NCBI RefSeq assembly: GCF_963583255.1 | Contig: NC_084819.1 | Span: 12,988,471-13,052,470 of the forward strand | DNA: 64,000 nt | Direction: 5' to 3' | Origin: Pyrus communis | Lineage: Eukaryota > Streptophyta > Magnoliopsida > Rosales > Rosaceae | Shown: piece after piece, positions 47,416-59,366 of the stretch | Layout of the letters: the number at the start of each line of letters is the position of its first letter | How positions within the stretch are numbered: the stretch's first letter is position 1 | Notes under the pieces: generated by a model | Told to the model about the DNA's origin: nothing | What the model saw: the letters and a program-made list of their open reading frames with translations, nothing else | The model's database searches: none | Translations under genes and position numbers: made by a program

Positions 47416-48987
47416 CAAGTGAAGTTGTGGACTTGTTCTCTTTGAGATAAGTTGTCTCGGTTTTGCTCGGGAAGACGGAGAGGGATCTTCCTCAGCGGTA
47501 TGTTTTCCAATTTGTTTGGAGGGTCTTAAATGCTAAGAGAAAATGAGAATATAGATGTCCTTCAGTAAGCTGGATCTCCAAGCCTTGTTTCTTTGAGCAT
47601 TTTTGTCTGTTTTTCTTTAAATTAAAGAAGCAGCAAAACTTTGAAGGGTTTCTCACCCAATTATAAATATATAATTCTTCATTAAATAAATAAAAGTTCA
47701 ATTACCTTGCCCTTTTCATGGAAGGAAACAGAGGTAGAAACCTAGTACTTTTTGACTCATTCAATCAAACTATGTTTGTTCTAAGTCCGGCTCCTACGAT
47801 ATCTAGAAACTTAATATGAAAGGGAAATTTTATTTGAACCTGTATAATTTATTTCTACGCTCAACTTACTTTTTACATTCATATTAATTTTAAGTAAACT
47901 ATCAATCTCTTTAAACCTAAATTTGCTACTACGCTACCATCATAAACCCAATTCAATATAGAAATTTATTGTTGCACCTATTTAGAAAATAAAACTCAAA
48001 ATCATTGTTCTTTAACTCATTCAAAGCGTAAAAAGAGCAGTAGTATGTCTAACATTTTGTCGTGTGCTTGGTCCTTCTTTTGTTGATTTTGCTTACTGGA
48101 TGATTAAAATAAATAAAAATTTTAAATCCCATATGTTTCTGCTAGTAATTATGTTTTGGACAAGGCGTTGGTTTTGTTCCTAAACCCTTGAAAAATTGAA
48201 ACCAAATGAAAAAAACTTGCATGACCTCAGTTGGAGGATTGAAAACTTCAAATATCTATTAGTAAACAAAAGCTTGTTTTTCTCTATGGGTGCGTCTTAA
48301 AGTTATAGTTAGAATGAACATAGGATAAAGATTTTGTGATGGTAGGGTTTGATTATTGGTATGGGTTTAATGGTAAATTTTAGTTTTAGTGTTAATTTCA
48401 TATTATACTTGATGATAATTATGCAATAAGGTAAGAAGGACAATTCACATTTAAAGTTTAAGTTTAGTGTGGAGAAAGGAAGGTTAAATGAGTTCAAATA
48501 AAATTTCTCAACTTACAATTGTCACGAAACACAAAAGCTAATTAATTTTTGGTATGAGCCGTCTATGGCGACGGATCACCAAAGCCCCTTTAGCATCTAC
48601 AAAGAGTTCTTATTACACGACGTTTCCATGGGTTTAGGCTGCAATAACCATGCAAAATAAGATCATTTGAGCAAGCATATATGAGTTAGGTCAGGGGAGT
48701 GTGTCCGTCCTCTCTCACTTGAGTTCTTTGCCTCTTTTCGTAGATTAGATTAATTTAGAATATTGGCTTGTAAAAAAAATCATGTGGAAGTGTGAAACTA
48801 AGCAGTGGAATTGTTTAGCATTTAGTAATCAAGAATCATTTGGTTGACACCCTTTTAATTAGAGAGCAATTTCAGAGTTTAATTATAATTAAATCTCAAA
48901 AGACCTGTATTAATAATAAAAGATCCCTCCATTAATGAAAGTCCTGTCTTTTAAACAACATGGAATCTGAAATTTTAATTTAAGTGA
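47416..48987. other. Intergenic
   Basis: XBAT31-like 3' UTR, then AT-rich DNA with no recognised gene or repeat. Confidence 0.4.
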
Positions 48988-49479
48988 TCATTTAATGAGT
49001 TTTCCACGCAAACATGAAAGCAGTAATGGAGTTCCAAGTCCATTGCCATATTCTAGTAACTCTCTGTTGGATCTTGATCCACCATCTCCACTCTCTGAAG
49101 GACTTGGCTGAGCAGCGGCAACTGCACCGTCCACAAACAGCCCGTTGGGGCCGGAAACCGGCACTGCCGGTGAGAAATCTTCGGGGCCATATTCGATTGG
49201 AGCGACGTGATTTCTTCTGTTGGTGTTGTGGGTACTTGCTCTCCTTTCTGCCTCAAGAAAGTGACCTAGTGATGGAGTATCATTGCTCACGTTCACAGAG
49301 TCATTGGTTAGCTTGGAGCAGAAGGAAAATAACCAAGGTTTGGTTTTACGGTTCTTTTTGTTTTTGGAGGTTTCTGTTGCCCTTCTCCGTGTAGATCTTC
49401 CGGAGAGATCTAGGATGCCGGAAACGCCGATGAGGCTCCCCAGTGTGATGCCCTTGTCATGGAAGAAAGATTCAGTTGG
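48988..49479 (-). CDS. Last exon of an At3g17950-like plant protein of unknown function (partial)
   Basis: Minus-strand exon from acceptor TTTCAG|CCAACTG (49479) to TGA (48990-48988), about 163 residues. Conserved plant-family blocks: ESFFHDKGITLGSLIGVSG, LDLSGRSTRRR, WLFSFCSKL, PSLGHFLEAERRA, YGPEDF, GLFVDG and a C-terminal LLEYGNGLGTPLLLSCL. I associate this layout with the uncharacterised Arabidopsis At3g17950 family; biochemical role unknown. In that family an upstream exon encodes roughly the first third, including a start Met. I do not find that exon between 49480 and 52700; it may lie in the N gap at 50089-50288 or have been lost. An in-frame Met in the presumed intron (49494-49492) is an unlikely start. 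Confidence 0.65.
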   Translation of the reverse strand, partial: PTESFFHDKGITLGSLIGVSGILDLSGRSTRRRATETSKNKKNRKTKPWLFSFCSKLTNDSVNVSNDTPSLGHFLEAERRASTHNTNRRNHVAPIEYGPEDFSPAVPVSGPNGLFVDGAVAAAQPSPSESGDGGSRSNRELLEYGNGLGTPLLLSCLRGKLIK

Positions 49480-50088
49480 CTGAAACCATTCCATAAAGAA
49501 AATCACTAAAATCAGATCACGATTTACATGAAAGACCAAAACTCGAACACAAATACACAAGGACGGAGCTAGAAATTTCTTCTAGTGGGGGCAACCCGAA
49601 AATCAACTCAGAAAATTTTATTATAATATGGCTTATACCCAATATGATAATAGGGATAATTTCAAATGATGATGTATTACAATTCTAATGTTACAAAAAT
49701 TTCAGTGTAGTAGTGGAAAATGGCAAAGTGATAAGCAAAATATTAATACATGATTATGCAAGAGAGAGGTTTTTCAATTTGAATGATAGAATAAGAGCAC
49801 TTTTGCTCATATAATATTTGATATGAAGTATATGTAGTATGAAAGTACGTTGGATATTAGATACATATATATTCTTCATTGCCTTTTTCATGCCAATACA
49901 TGATAATATGTTCTAAACAATAACTTCTTTGCATTAAAATGTCACTGTAATAGAATTTCAAATTTAAAGGGAAATGGGCCTCTTCATTGTGTTTCCATTT
50001 CAGTAACATAATTGAGTGTTGGGAAGTTTCATGCGCAGATATTTTATTAAAGGGAAGAGACAATACTAGATTAACTGACAAGGTCAAA
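49480..50088. other. Presumed intron / flank
   Basis: AT-rich; includes GGACGGAGCTAGAAATTTC repeat-like text at 49561. No exon recognised. Confidence 0.35.
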
Positions 50089-50288
50089 NNNNNNNNNNNN
50101 NNNNNNNNNNNNNNNNNNNNNNNNNNNNNNNNNNNNNNNNNNNNNNNNNNNNNNNNNNNNNNNNNNNNNNNNNNNNNNNNNNNNNNNNNNNNNNNNNNNN
50201 NNNNNNNNNNNNNNNNNNNNNNNNNNNNNNNNNNNNNNNNNNNNNNNNNNNNNNNNNNNNNNNNNNNNNNNNNNNNNNNNNNNNNNNN
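50089..50288. other. Assembly gap (200 N)
   Basis: A run of exactly 200 N. Any translation across it is meaningless. It may hide the 5' exon of the At3g17950-like gene. Confidence 0.99.
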
Positions 50289-50477
50289 TGACACGTAATT
50301 AGATATAACTGGTGACATTAAAAAAAATCTCCTATGCAGATTACATAACAATTTTGCATCTAGCATCGCATTGAATAATTAAACTACGCAGATTATATAA
50401 CCATTTTGCATCTAGGATATCATTCAATAGAAAAGATATAAAGAATCGTACGTGTAACACTTGGTTCATTCGGATTG

Positions 50478-50895
50478 AAACAATACTTAGCCACTCAAAG
50501 ATGAGTGGAACTCCTACTCAAAATTCTTAGTATTTTAATCACAGAACTTTGTGCTTATGATCAGAACTGTTCGTATTATGAATCATACTTTAAAGATCAT
50601 CTTTGCAAAACAATAAAATAAAATAAAAATAAATAAGGTCGTTTAGTCAATTTATTGTAGCAAATACATAGACGATTCGTAATTCTTTTACCAATACTGT
50701 TCATTTGTTTTTAAACAGTTTGATGATTAAACGACTTTAGTTTTAATTGATTTTTTGTAGAGGCAATTTTTATAGATGATTTATAATATAAACGATTCTG
50801 ATTATAAACACGAAGTTCTATAAATTGACAACGAACAATTTTGAGAAATTTTGAGTAGAAGTTCTTACTCATCTTTGAGTAACCAAGTATTGTTC
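50478..50895. mobile_element. MITE with ~40 bp TIRs and 9 bp TSD (Mutator-like)
   Basis: The left arm ACAATACTTAGCCACTCAAA (continuing GATGAGTGGAAC, TCCTACTCAAAAT) and the complement of the right arm ACAATACTTGGTTACTCAAA match with few mismatches over ~40 bp. TTCGGATTG at 50469-50477 and 50896-50904 is a 9 bp flanking duplication, as expected for Mutator-type transposition. No coding capacity. It is related to the element at 6905-7319. Confidence 0.75.
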
Positions 50896-51891
50896 TTCGG
50901 ATTGTAGATTTAATACCATTGGATTTTGATTTTCACAATAAGCTTACATAGATTAGAAGAATCACACAAAGATTCAGTTAATTTAAAATGACTATATACA
51001 TTGTAACAGAAGATATTGCCAAACAATTTAGCTAATGATTATACTTAATAGTCTTTTCATTCAAATTCTTAATATTTACGTTAAATTTAGTTGCTTTCCA
51101 GGTTCATTATAAAGGAATTCTAATTTTCCAACGTGAAATTTACGCTCTCAAACACATTCCCCGTAGACTTGAAGAATATATGAAAACGTTGTCACAAGAT
51201 CATCAAAGAGATATAAGGAGAAAAAGAAGGAAAGAGAAAGGGATGATGCCTTGAGTCTGAGATAGTCAATCTATTGTAACAAATATACAGACGATTCGTA
51301 ATTCTTTTACCAATACCGTTCATTTGTTTTTAAACAGTTTGATGACTAAACAACTTTAGTTTTAATTGATTTTTTTGCAGAGGAGATTTTTATTGGTATA
51401 ATATGAACGGTTCTAATTATAAACACGAAATTCTATAAATTGACAACGAACAATTTTGAGAAATTTTGAGTATGAGCTCCTACTCATCTTTGAGTAACCA
51501 AATATTGTTCTTCGGATTGTAGATTTAATACCATTGGATTTTGATTTTCACAATAAGCTTACATAGGTTAGAAGAATCACACAAATATAAGATTCAGTTG
51601 ATTTAAAATGACTATATACATTGTAACAGATGATATTTCCAAACAATTTGGCTAATGATTATACTTAATAGTCTTTTCATTCAAATTCTTAACATTTACG
51701 TTAAATTTAGTCACTTTACATGTTCATTATAAAGGAATTCTAATTTCCGGACGTGAAATTTACGCTCTCAAAAACATTCCCCGTAGATTTGAAGAATATA
51801 TGAAACCGTTGTCACAAGATCATCAAAGAGATTTAGGGGAGAAAAAGAAGAAAAAGAAGGAAAGAGAAAGGGTGATGCCTTGAGTCTGAGA
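50644..51891 (+). repeat. 619 bp tandem duplication
   Basis: Copy 1 at 50644-51262 and copy 2 at 51263-51891 start TAGTCAAT and end GCCTTGAGTCTGAGA, with high identity and small indels. The duplicated unit includes the right ~60% of the MITE and adjacent single-copy DNA, so the MITE insertion came first. Confidence 0.85.
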
Positions 51892-52718
51892 GACGGGAGT
51901 TTGGTAATGAATGATGAGGGGAGAAGAGGACACCACACCAATGTTTCATCCTGTCTTTTGAGGACACTTTTTCTTTTTGGTCCACACTCCACAGTCATTG
52001 GCACTGCTCACTTCAGTCCAAGCTGCTGCAACATTTACATGCCAATCCATTACATTATTCTCTACTTTTTTATTTATTTATCAGAGTATTACTGTATGCT
52101 GTTAGTATTGTATAGAAAAAGTAGCAGAAAACGGTCATCTAAAGATCGCAAAACATCATTTAATTTAGAGGTTGTTTAGTCATCTATATGTATTAAATTA
52201 AACAACGATTTTAATAACAAGTAACATCCTCATGATAGCTGTCCATGAGTTTTGTGCATAAGAATACTAAACAATCTTCAAATTGAATAATTTTTAGCAA
52301 ACATGATCTTTAGATAATGATAAAGAAAATAAACGATTTCAATTACTATGTTCGAACGATAAAGATTCATTAATCTAATATAGTGATGTAAAACAACTCC
52401 AAGGACGTGTCTCATCGGTTACATCTACTGTTGGATATAGGGAAATTGTGGAAAATGGCCTTGTAGTTGGATTGCACTTTTATTTTCTCTCAAATGTCCA
52501 TTTGATTTGCGTATATATAAATTAGGCCAGTTGATGAGGTTAATGTATCCGCTCACCTCTCTTACGCATATGTTCGAATTCACACCTCTACAAATTAGAT
52601 TAGGGCATCCGTTTGGCAAAAACAAATACAACAAGACGGGCATTCTCAGTACCTAATTCTCAGAATTATACAGCACAAACATATCAAAGCAAATCAGGAA
52701 ATAGTGTTGAGATCGTGG
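51892..52718. other. Intergenic
   Basis: No gene recognised. 3' flank of the minus-strand gene that ends at 52719. Confidence 0.4.
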
Positions 52719-55250
52719 TTAATGGTTGAACTGACTTGCGCCCGGTCGGTAATCTCCGATTCCTAGCAGATCCTGCAAATATAAGGGTACATTATTCGAA
52801 TGTTCAACGGAAATTTCACCAGACTCTTCCAGCACACGGCTGAGCGCCCCATATACAAATTAAGAACATTGCAACATAACTTCAAAACGAAAATTACTAA
52901 TGGATTTAAAGAAAACCATCAGGTTTAAATCGATTAGGCATGAGAACCCTAGGAGTCGAAGATACAATGACCAAGATCCAACGGTTAAAAACCCTGAAAT
53001 ATAGAATACTCTGGAGCACCATAGAATTTTCGGAGAAGCCTACTCTATAATTTAATCAAATTATGAAGCTTTCTCTCTTTGATATATGGATTAGAAAACA
53101 AAGCCTGGAAGGACGTAAACAGATAGCACATGCATGGTCCTGATGCTTTAAACTAGATTATCTAACGATGCTATGTGCCTTGGACTCTACTCCAAACCCG
53201 ACAACAAATCTGTGTGTTTGGTCATCTTCCCAATGGAAGCTCTAGTTTTACAGTACCCTCGCCATGGGACTTTCTTAGGTGCTCCGGAGTACCCGATACT
53301 CTCATCATTTATCAAAATAAACAAAAAATCATATCATCACTCACCATATGAGAAGCAAGCTCCAGCAGAATATGAGAACCAGTTCTATGAAAGCACACAT
53401 TAAGTCCCAAACTTTAACAGGTTATCAAACAGATTCATAGCAGATACTTGGAAATCTTATGGGGTTCAGAAAAAAACTATAGTTATGCGCTATAAACCAC
53501 GGAATTTGGACGCAAACACAATGATTTCAACAGGGTTAGACAGTATTTAGGTACACTTTTAGTCATTGGGTTTAGCAGATTTTTCCCGATCTTGTCTTTC
53601 ACAACCAGTTCAACAAGAAAAAGGCAAACATATGAGTCTAATCATCTAATCTAAGTGAGCTGAGGTGATGTTAGAAGCTAACTTCCTAGCCGTGTACCAG
53701 ATGAGATTAGCATCAAGTTACACTAAGCTTGGGTTAAAACAGGCAAACAATTTGTAGAACTGATATTTAAATGAAGCTGCGAAAGGAATATAGAAAAAGA
53801 GAGGAAAATTACCTGGGATGCTTTGCTTTTAGCCCTGGTCTCCGCTGTGCTCGGAATATCATGATTCGGTTTATTGAATCTCTTCTCACGCCGGTCGCAT
53901 GCACCCCATCCATCTGAGAACCTACCACCCCTACTGACAAGGGAAGGAGGCAAAATAGCCAAAAAAGCAATCATATTCATAATGAACTGTGACATGATAT
54001 AGGAATCACATTACTATCTTAAAAGCTCCCAAGATCCAAAATTCATACTGCATGTGTGCCCGAACCACAAATTCAGCGCGCAGAACATTTCGATTCTCAT
54101 CGAACTCAATGGTCTTGTCCTTGATCTCAAAAGAGAGATTGAAGTAAAATGATATCTTCCTCCAACCTAACACAACACAAACACATACATGAAACACATC
54201 TCATTCCACACCTAGAATTTCCCCTTGAATTGAACTAATTAAGATCTCTGTAAACCTATTTACCTGACTTTTTAATGAAAGGATGCCCAGAAATCATAGT
54301 GTAATCTGTTTTCTCCAGAATCTATCAATTGAAACAACACAAACACAACAACTAATTAGGCCCGCAGTGCCGAAAGTCGAAACTATCAAGGGAATTCAGA
54401 TTTCCCCAATTTCATATCTTAATCTTATATCATAAAGTAGCAAAATTAAAGAAATTACGATACAGTAAAGCCCAAATGCATTGAAAAGCTCAATCACACT
54501 GTTATCTGTTCAATCTATCTATCAAAAACACACAAACGAAGCATAATTTTGGGCAAAACTGTCTACTGAATCCAAATTTGACGGCTTATTCGTTTGATTA
54601 ATCAGGAAAAGTTAAGAAATTAGATATGCAGTAAAACCCAATTGAACTGAAAACTTCAATCATCTAAGCAAAATTACCGCCATAGCTGCATTCTGATACT
54701 CCTTGAACAAAGAGACGGAAGGGAACCTCCCGGACATGCTATGAACAGCTACAGGGCTATTATCCCTCTCCTCTCTCTGCGCATGGCTCACAGGGCTCGC
54801 AAAATTCCCGATCCCCGGCGACAAGTGCGTTTCCAGCGACGAATAAAACGGCGTCGTAGGAGTGGTAGGCGTCGTGCGCTGCACATTTCGAACTACGACA
54901 AGAGGACTAGTGTCGTTCATTTCGGAAGAAGAGGACCGCGCGATCTTGCTCGGGGGATGAAACGGCCAGGGTTCCTCGATGACCACGCCTTCTGATGCGG
55001 ATGACTTGGAGTCGGAGTCGGCCGGGGAGTCGAGCCTTGCAGCGCTCTTGAAGAGCTTCGGCGGAGGAGAAGGTTTTGAGACTGGGGAGGAGCGAGGGTA
55101 GTTTGGGTATTTGATAGCGTGGGGCTTGCGGGGTTGGGGTTTGGATTTGGAGTAGGAGTGGGAGGCGGCGGCGGAGTCGATGACGGCCCACAGAGCGGCG
55201 TCGTTTAGGTCATTGTCGTCCACGACGGGGTAGAGGCTCGGGGAGGCCAT
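52719..55250 (-). CDS. Conserved plant protein with possible Rad52/ERF-like C-terminal domain
   Basis: Minus strand, five exons: 55250-54678, 54321-54264, 54166-54049, 53930-53813 and 52772-52719. All are GT-AG and in phase, 921 nt, 306 residues. The first ~170 residues are low-complexity, Ser/Pro-rich and probably disordered. From FPSVSLFKEYQNAAMA the protein is strongly conserved in character: EKTDYTMISGHPFIKKSG, WRKISFYFNLSFEIKDKT, EFDENRNVLRAEFVVRAHMQ, GGRFSDGWGACDRREKRF, NHDIPSTAETRAKSKASQ and DLLGIGDYRPG. I recall close plant homologues but no assigned function. The block order (a G-W beta region, Cys-x-x-R-E-K, then S-T-A-x-T-R-A-x-x-K-A helix, then L-G) resembles Rad52/ERF-type single-strand annealing proteins; this is inference only. 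The ATG at 55250 has a good context; the frame stays open to 55346. The fourth intron is over 1 kb. Confidence 0.8.
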
Positions 55251-55420
55251 GGGCGGTGGATTTTGCAGAGTTGCGTGAGCTGGACGACTGAGATACGGCG
55301 CTCCGCGTCCGAATAACAAAAAAAAATTACGCGCGCGGGAATTCAAATTGGGAAACGATGGGCCAGAGTTACCACCGTAAGATTAGGCCTAGGATCCAAG
55401 TTGGTTGGGCTTAGGGTTTA
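55251..55420 (-). promoter_or_regulatory. Promoter with telo-box next to site II motif
   Basis: On the minus strand AAACCCTAAGCCCA (55419-55406) joins a telo-box to a site II (TGGGCT) element ~160 bp before the ATG at 55250. This pair is frequent in genes expressed in dividing cells. LINE sequence begins just upstream, so the promoter is compact. Confidence 0.55.
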
Positions 55421-55424
55421 GGTG

Positions 55425-55622
55425 ATGCAGCACACAAGGGTGGAGTTTGAAGGTGATGCCTTGATGGTTATCAAGGCGTTACAATATGAAGGTCTGGAGA
55501 ATTCATCTCCATTTGGGCATATTATATCATTGATACTTGCAGGACAATGAACAAGGTGGCACACAGGTTGGCTAAGTTTAATGTTAGGTACTCAGGTTGT
55601 TTGGTTTGAAGAGCCCCAATGT
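55425..55622 (+). mobile_element. LINE RNase H tail, 5' part (split by CACTA element)
   Basis: The plus strand reads VEFEGDALMVIKALQYEGL and SSPFGHIISLIL, then frameshifted text for the N-x-x-A-H-R-L-A-K-F helix. These are RNase H motifs of plant LINEs (E-G-D acidic motif retained). Interrupted at 55622 by the CACTA transposon and continued at 59367. Confidence 0.7.
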
Positions 55623-56421
55623 CACTAGTACAAAAACACACTTGCACGACGAAAACTAGTGCAACGGAGCAAATTACGTTGCGCAAGGAAATTGTTTAGC
55701 ACAACAAAGGTGTACCTTTGTCGCACAATGTTGGGAAAAAAGTGGTAAAAGTCTTGGTTTGGCGCCAGAAAATTGCAACACAGACCAACAACTTCACGCA
55801 AATGGCCTTTGCGCAACATTTTCGTTCACCATTGCGCAAAGACTATTTATGCGACGCGAGTGGTCCGTCGCGCAATTTTCTTATCTGGTAAGCGATTTGA
55901 TTTTGTATGTATAACACTTAAGAAATTGAATGGTATATATATTTATTAAGTAGCTTTAAATTTATTATTGTAGTTCGAATCGGTTTTTTGTTAGAAAAAT
56001 ATATTATTGTGCCAAAAAATTGTGGTAAAATCTTGGTTTGGCACTAGAAAATTGCATGACGTACCAACCAATGCATTACGCAAAGGGTGTTTGCGCAACA
56101 AACCAAATGTGTCGCACAAAGGGTTTTTGCGCGATGTACTAACCAATGCGTCACGCAAAGGGTGTTTGAGAGATGGAACAACTGCATTGCACAAAGGATT
56201 TTTGAGCGACATACCAACCAATGCGTCACATAAAAGGCATTTGTGTGATGGAACAATCGCGTTGCACAAAGGGTTTTTGCGCGACAGATAAATGTGTCAC
56301 GCAAACACCCTTTGCGCGACGTTATAAATCTCCGTTTCGCAAATTGCCTTTGCGCGATGTGGTTGGTCCGTCGCTTAATTTTCTGGAAAAATCGCCAAAC
56401 AGTATGTGCGACGCTGTCAAA

Positions 56422-57115
56422 ATATTAGATTCAACAAACACTTAAGAGTTCTATTTTATACTTAAGTATAACATAAGATTTTATGGTCCACTTGTGTAAA
56501 TATTTTAAATTGACGATCGAATTCATTCATTGTATTCATATAGGGTCAAGAAGTGTAGCTATAAAAAATCATCAAAATTGGAGTTAAAATAATCGTTAAA
56601 TCTTGATTTTTCCTTTGTAACTGTCGAAAAGTTTTGTCTAATTAGCTAATCTTTGAATGTTTGATTTTTACGATTTTTGGCGTATGTGATCTCAAAGTAT
56701 ATACAAACAAGTTTGACGGTTGGATCATTGAAACTAGTTTTGTAGAATGTGTATCCCATCAAAACAATAGATTCACTAACACTTAGAGTTTATTTATACT
56801 TTCATTAAATATAACATAAGATTTTGTGGTATCCACTATTGTAAATATTTTAAATTGAAGATCAAATTCATTCATTGCATTCATATAGGGTCAAGGAGTG
56901 TATTTGTAAAAAATCGTCAAAATCGGAGTTAAAACAACAGTTAAATCGTGATTTTTCGTTTATAACTGTCGAAAAGTTTTGTCCTGTTACTTGATCTCTG
57001 AATGTTTATTTTTTGCGATTTTTGGCGTATGTGATCTTAAAGTATATAAGGTCAAAGAGTGTAACTGTAAAAAATCATCGAAATCGGAGTTAAAGTAACA
57101 GTTAAATTGTAGTTC
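56422..57115 (+). repeat. ~345 bp tandem repeat inside the CACTA element
   Basis: Two full diverged copies and a partial third. Landmarks such as TCATATAGGGTCAAG (56538, 56882), AACTGTCGAAAAGTTTTGTC (56626, 56966) and TTTTTGGCGTATGTGATCT (56673, 57017) recur at ~340 bp. A third GTCAAAGAGTGTAACTG starts near 57051. Confidence 0.8.
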
Positions 57116-57539
57116 GGATGACGATTAATGTAGACAAGTTAAATTGAATGATATATACATTTATTACGTAGCTTTAAATTTGATTTATTTTGTATATATA
57201 ATAATTTTTTTTAAAATATATCTTGCGGGACGCTACAATGGAATCGTTGTGCAAACAATTTATTATAAAAAAAAAAATTTCTTTTAAATACATCTTACGC
57301 AACGCTACAATGAAGTCGTTGTGCAAACACTCATAGCACGACATCGTAATGTATACATGCGTCGTGCAATTTATTAAAATTGTGGTGGTTTAATTGTAAA
57401 AAATGGGCAGACTTAAAGTAACCTTACTTCTCCTTGCGCCTCCCTCACTCTCAGTCAGTCACTACTACTCACCAAAGGGCCTAATTGAATCCTGAAGCCG
57501 GCACACAACGTACATGTGTCCAACAATTGATCAAGATTT

Positions 57540-58625
57540 CGTATGACTCACGACATCGTGGAGCGGCTACCTCACAACAACATAGCAGCATTGCTACCAG
57601 TTGTGGTTTTGTTATTCGGTGGCATTGTCCTATGCAATGGGGGTAGAAACTCTCGAGAGGACGAAGGAACTGGTGAGGGATGAGTTGTCGGTTAGTATAT
57701 AAACCAAAGTATATTATCTTAATATTATTAATTTTCTTACTATTATTTTACTATTTTCATATTTGTAGGTCATTATAATCTCGAGGACATATCCCCGAGG
57801 CCACCACCTACTTAAAGGAGAACTTAGCAACCCGGTACAAACATTGGAAGTGCGAACTCCACGCACATTTTAAGAAATGTGATGATCTAGAGATTGCTCG
57901 CTAGAGGGTTGCCCAATCGAGTTATTGGAGTGGCCGGAGGATTGGAAGTGGCTCTGCAAACATTTTATGGACAAAATTTGTGGTATGTACATAATATTTT
58001 AATAATAATTTATTTCTGTTTTAGTTATTTTTATAAGCTTTTTTAATAATTTATTTCAAATAGTTGCACTAACATGTATATTGTGTGTTTAACAGAAGAA
58101 ATCTGTTGTTGGCAAGAAAGCTCAGGAGTTAAAGATGCCCTTCTCGTATAGGGTTAAGGCGTGACGTCAGGTAAAAGTATATTAATTTTTAAATCTTATA
58201 CAATTTATATTTTATTATTGATTAATAAAATTTTCTTAATGTTTTTTCTTCTTTAGGAGGGTTCTAAGTTCCCAGAGCTTAACATGTTCAAGGACGTTTA
58301 TGTTCAACCCGGCGATAAGACCATTGAGCAGCTCCATGTAAGTTTATGTAATTGTTATTATTCTTATATTTATGAATAGTTCAAATATTAATTACATTTT
58401 TTTTTATGGTGGAGAAGAGCACTTCTGTTCTCCAAGAAGTAGCATCGCAGCTTCCCTCGAAGACCCCGATCGAGGACGTCACTGTACCCGAGGATGTAGG
58501 TCTTCAGATCCTAACTGAGGCCTTGGATCAGAAGCTCGGTCGTCATCATGGCAAGGTTGTTCGGGGTATGGGGAAGGCGCGGGTTCATGAGACAGGTGCC
58601 TCTTTTTCTAGACCGACCATAGGAT
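57540..58625 (+). pseudogene. Transposase (Ptta/En/Spm, plant) gene remnant in CACTA element
   Basis: Exon-like blocks separated by AT-rich introns: KKSVVGKKAQELKMPFSYR (58098-58163, then a stop), SKFPELNMFKDVYVQPGDKT ending in a GT donor after the QLH codons (58262-58337), and an open block with VLQEVASQLPSKTPIEDV, GLQILTEALDQKLGRHHGK and VRGMGKAR (58409-58624). This order (Y-V-x-P-x-D, L-x-E-x-A, L-T-E-x-L-D-Q-x-L-G-R) is that of the plant Transposase_24 / Ptta-En-Spm family, a DNA-binding accessory protein. Internal stops show decay. Confidence 0.7.
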
Positions 58626-59366
58626 AGGGTATCGCCCTGACAAAGGAAGTGGAAACCCTAAAAAAATAAGATTACGGCCCAGAAGCAGCCCATGATGCTC
58701 GGGAAGCCTAGATTGCAGCTTAGTTTTCGGCCTAAGACGAGAAGATAAACATGATCTTACAGGCCTTACAAATGTCCGTCCTCCAAATCCCGATGCCAGC
58801 ACCTAATTTTGTTCCACCTTTGACCTCCCAGCCACTTCGCCTAGCCGATACCCAGTAGCCTAATGTATCAAACCCAGACAACTACTTGTTGTAGTTTTTT
58901 CTTTTATGTTCGAACAACTTGTATGTACATTTTCATATATTTTATGATTAAATACTTTTTCTTGGCTTATTAATTATTGTTTATAATTTAATTAAAATAT
59001 TTATAAAAAAATTAAATAAATAATATTTTGTCAAAAAAAGAAAAAGAAAAAGAAAAGGGTTTGCGCAACGACGACAATACTTGCATTGCGCAAAAGGTCT
59101 TTGCGTGACGAAAATACCTTCATCGTGCACCTATCTTTGCTATACAATGAGAACAAGATGCGTCGCACGAAAATTTTTGCGTGACGCAGGTATTGTAGTC
59201 GCGCAAAGACCTTTGCACGACGCAAGTTATGCCTTCGTCGTGCAAACCCTGCTTTCGCAACCTTTGCGTTTGACGAAGTTTTCGTTGGGCTAATTTTCAG
59301 GTGACGTTTTTTTAACTTCGCGTGACAAACTATGCTTCGTTGCGTAAACTGTTATTTATACTAGTG

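Larger units (their letters stand above)
55623..59366. mobile_element. CACTA (En/Spm-like) DNA transposon, 3744 bp, TSD TGT
   Basis: Terminal inverted repeats CACTAGTA (55623-55630) and TACTAGTG (59359-59366); TGT at 55620-55622 and 59367-59369 is the 3 bp target duplication typical of CACTA elements. Subterminal arrays (55640-56410 and 59055-59345) are dense in variants of TTGCGCGACG in both orientations, expected binding sites for a TNPA-type protein. The interior holds a diverged ~345 bp tandem repeat and, from about 57540 to 58625, a decayed Ptta/En/Spm-type gene. No TNP2 transposase core is visible, so the element is non-autonomous. Confidence 0.9.

Noticed and set aside
49857..50366. 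Open frames spanning the N run
   Set aside because: They exist only because N carries no stop codons.
55991..56445. Cys/Arg-rich frames near 56 kb on both strands
   Set aside because: Translations of the CACTA subterminal TTGCGCGACG array.
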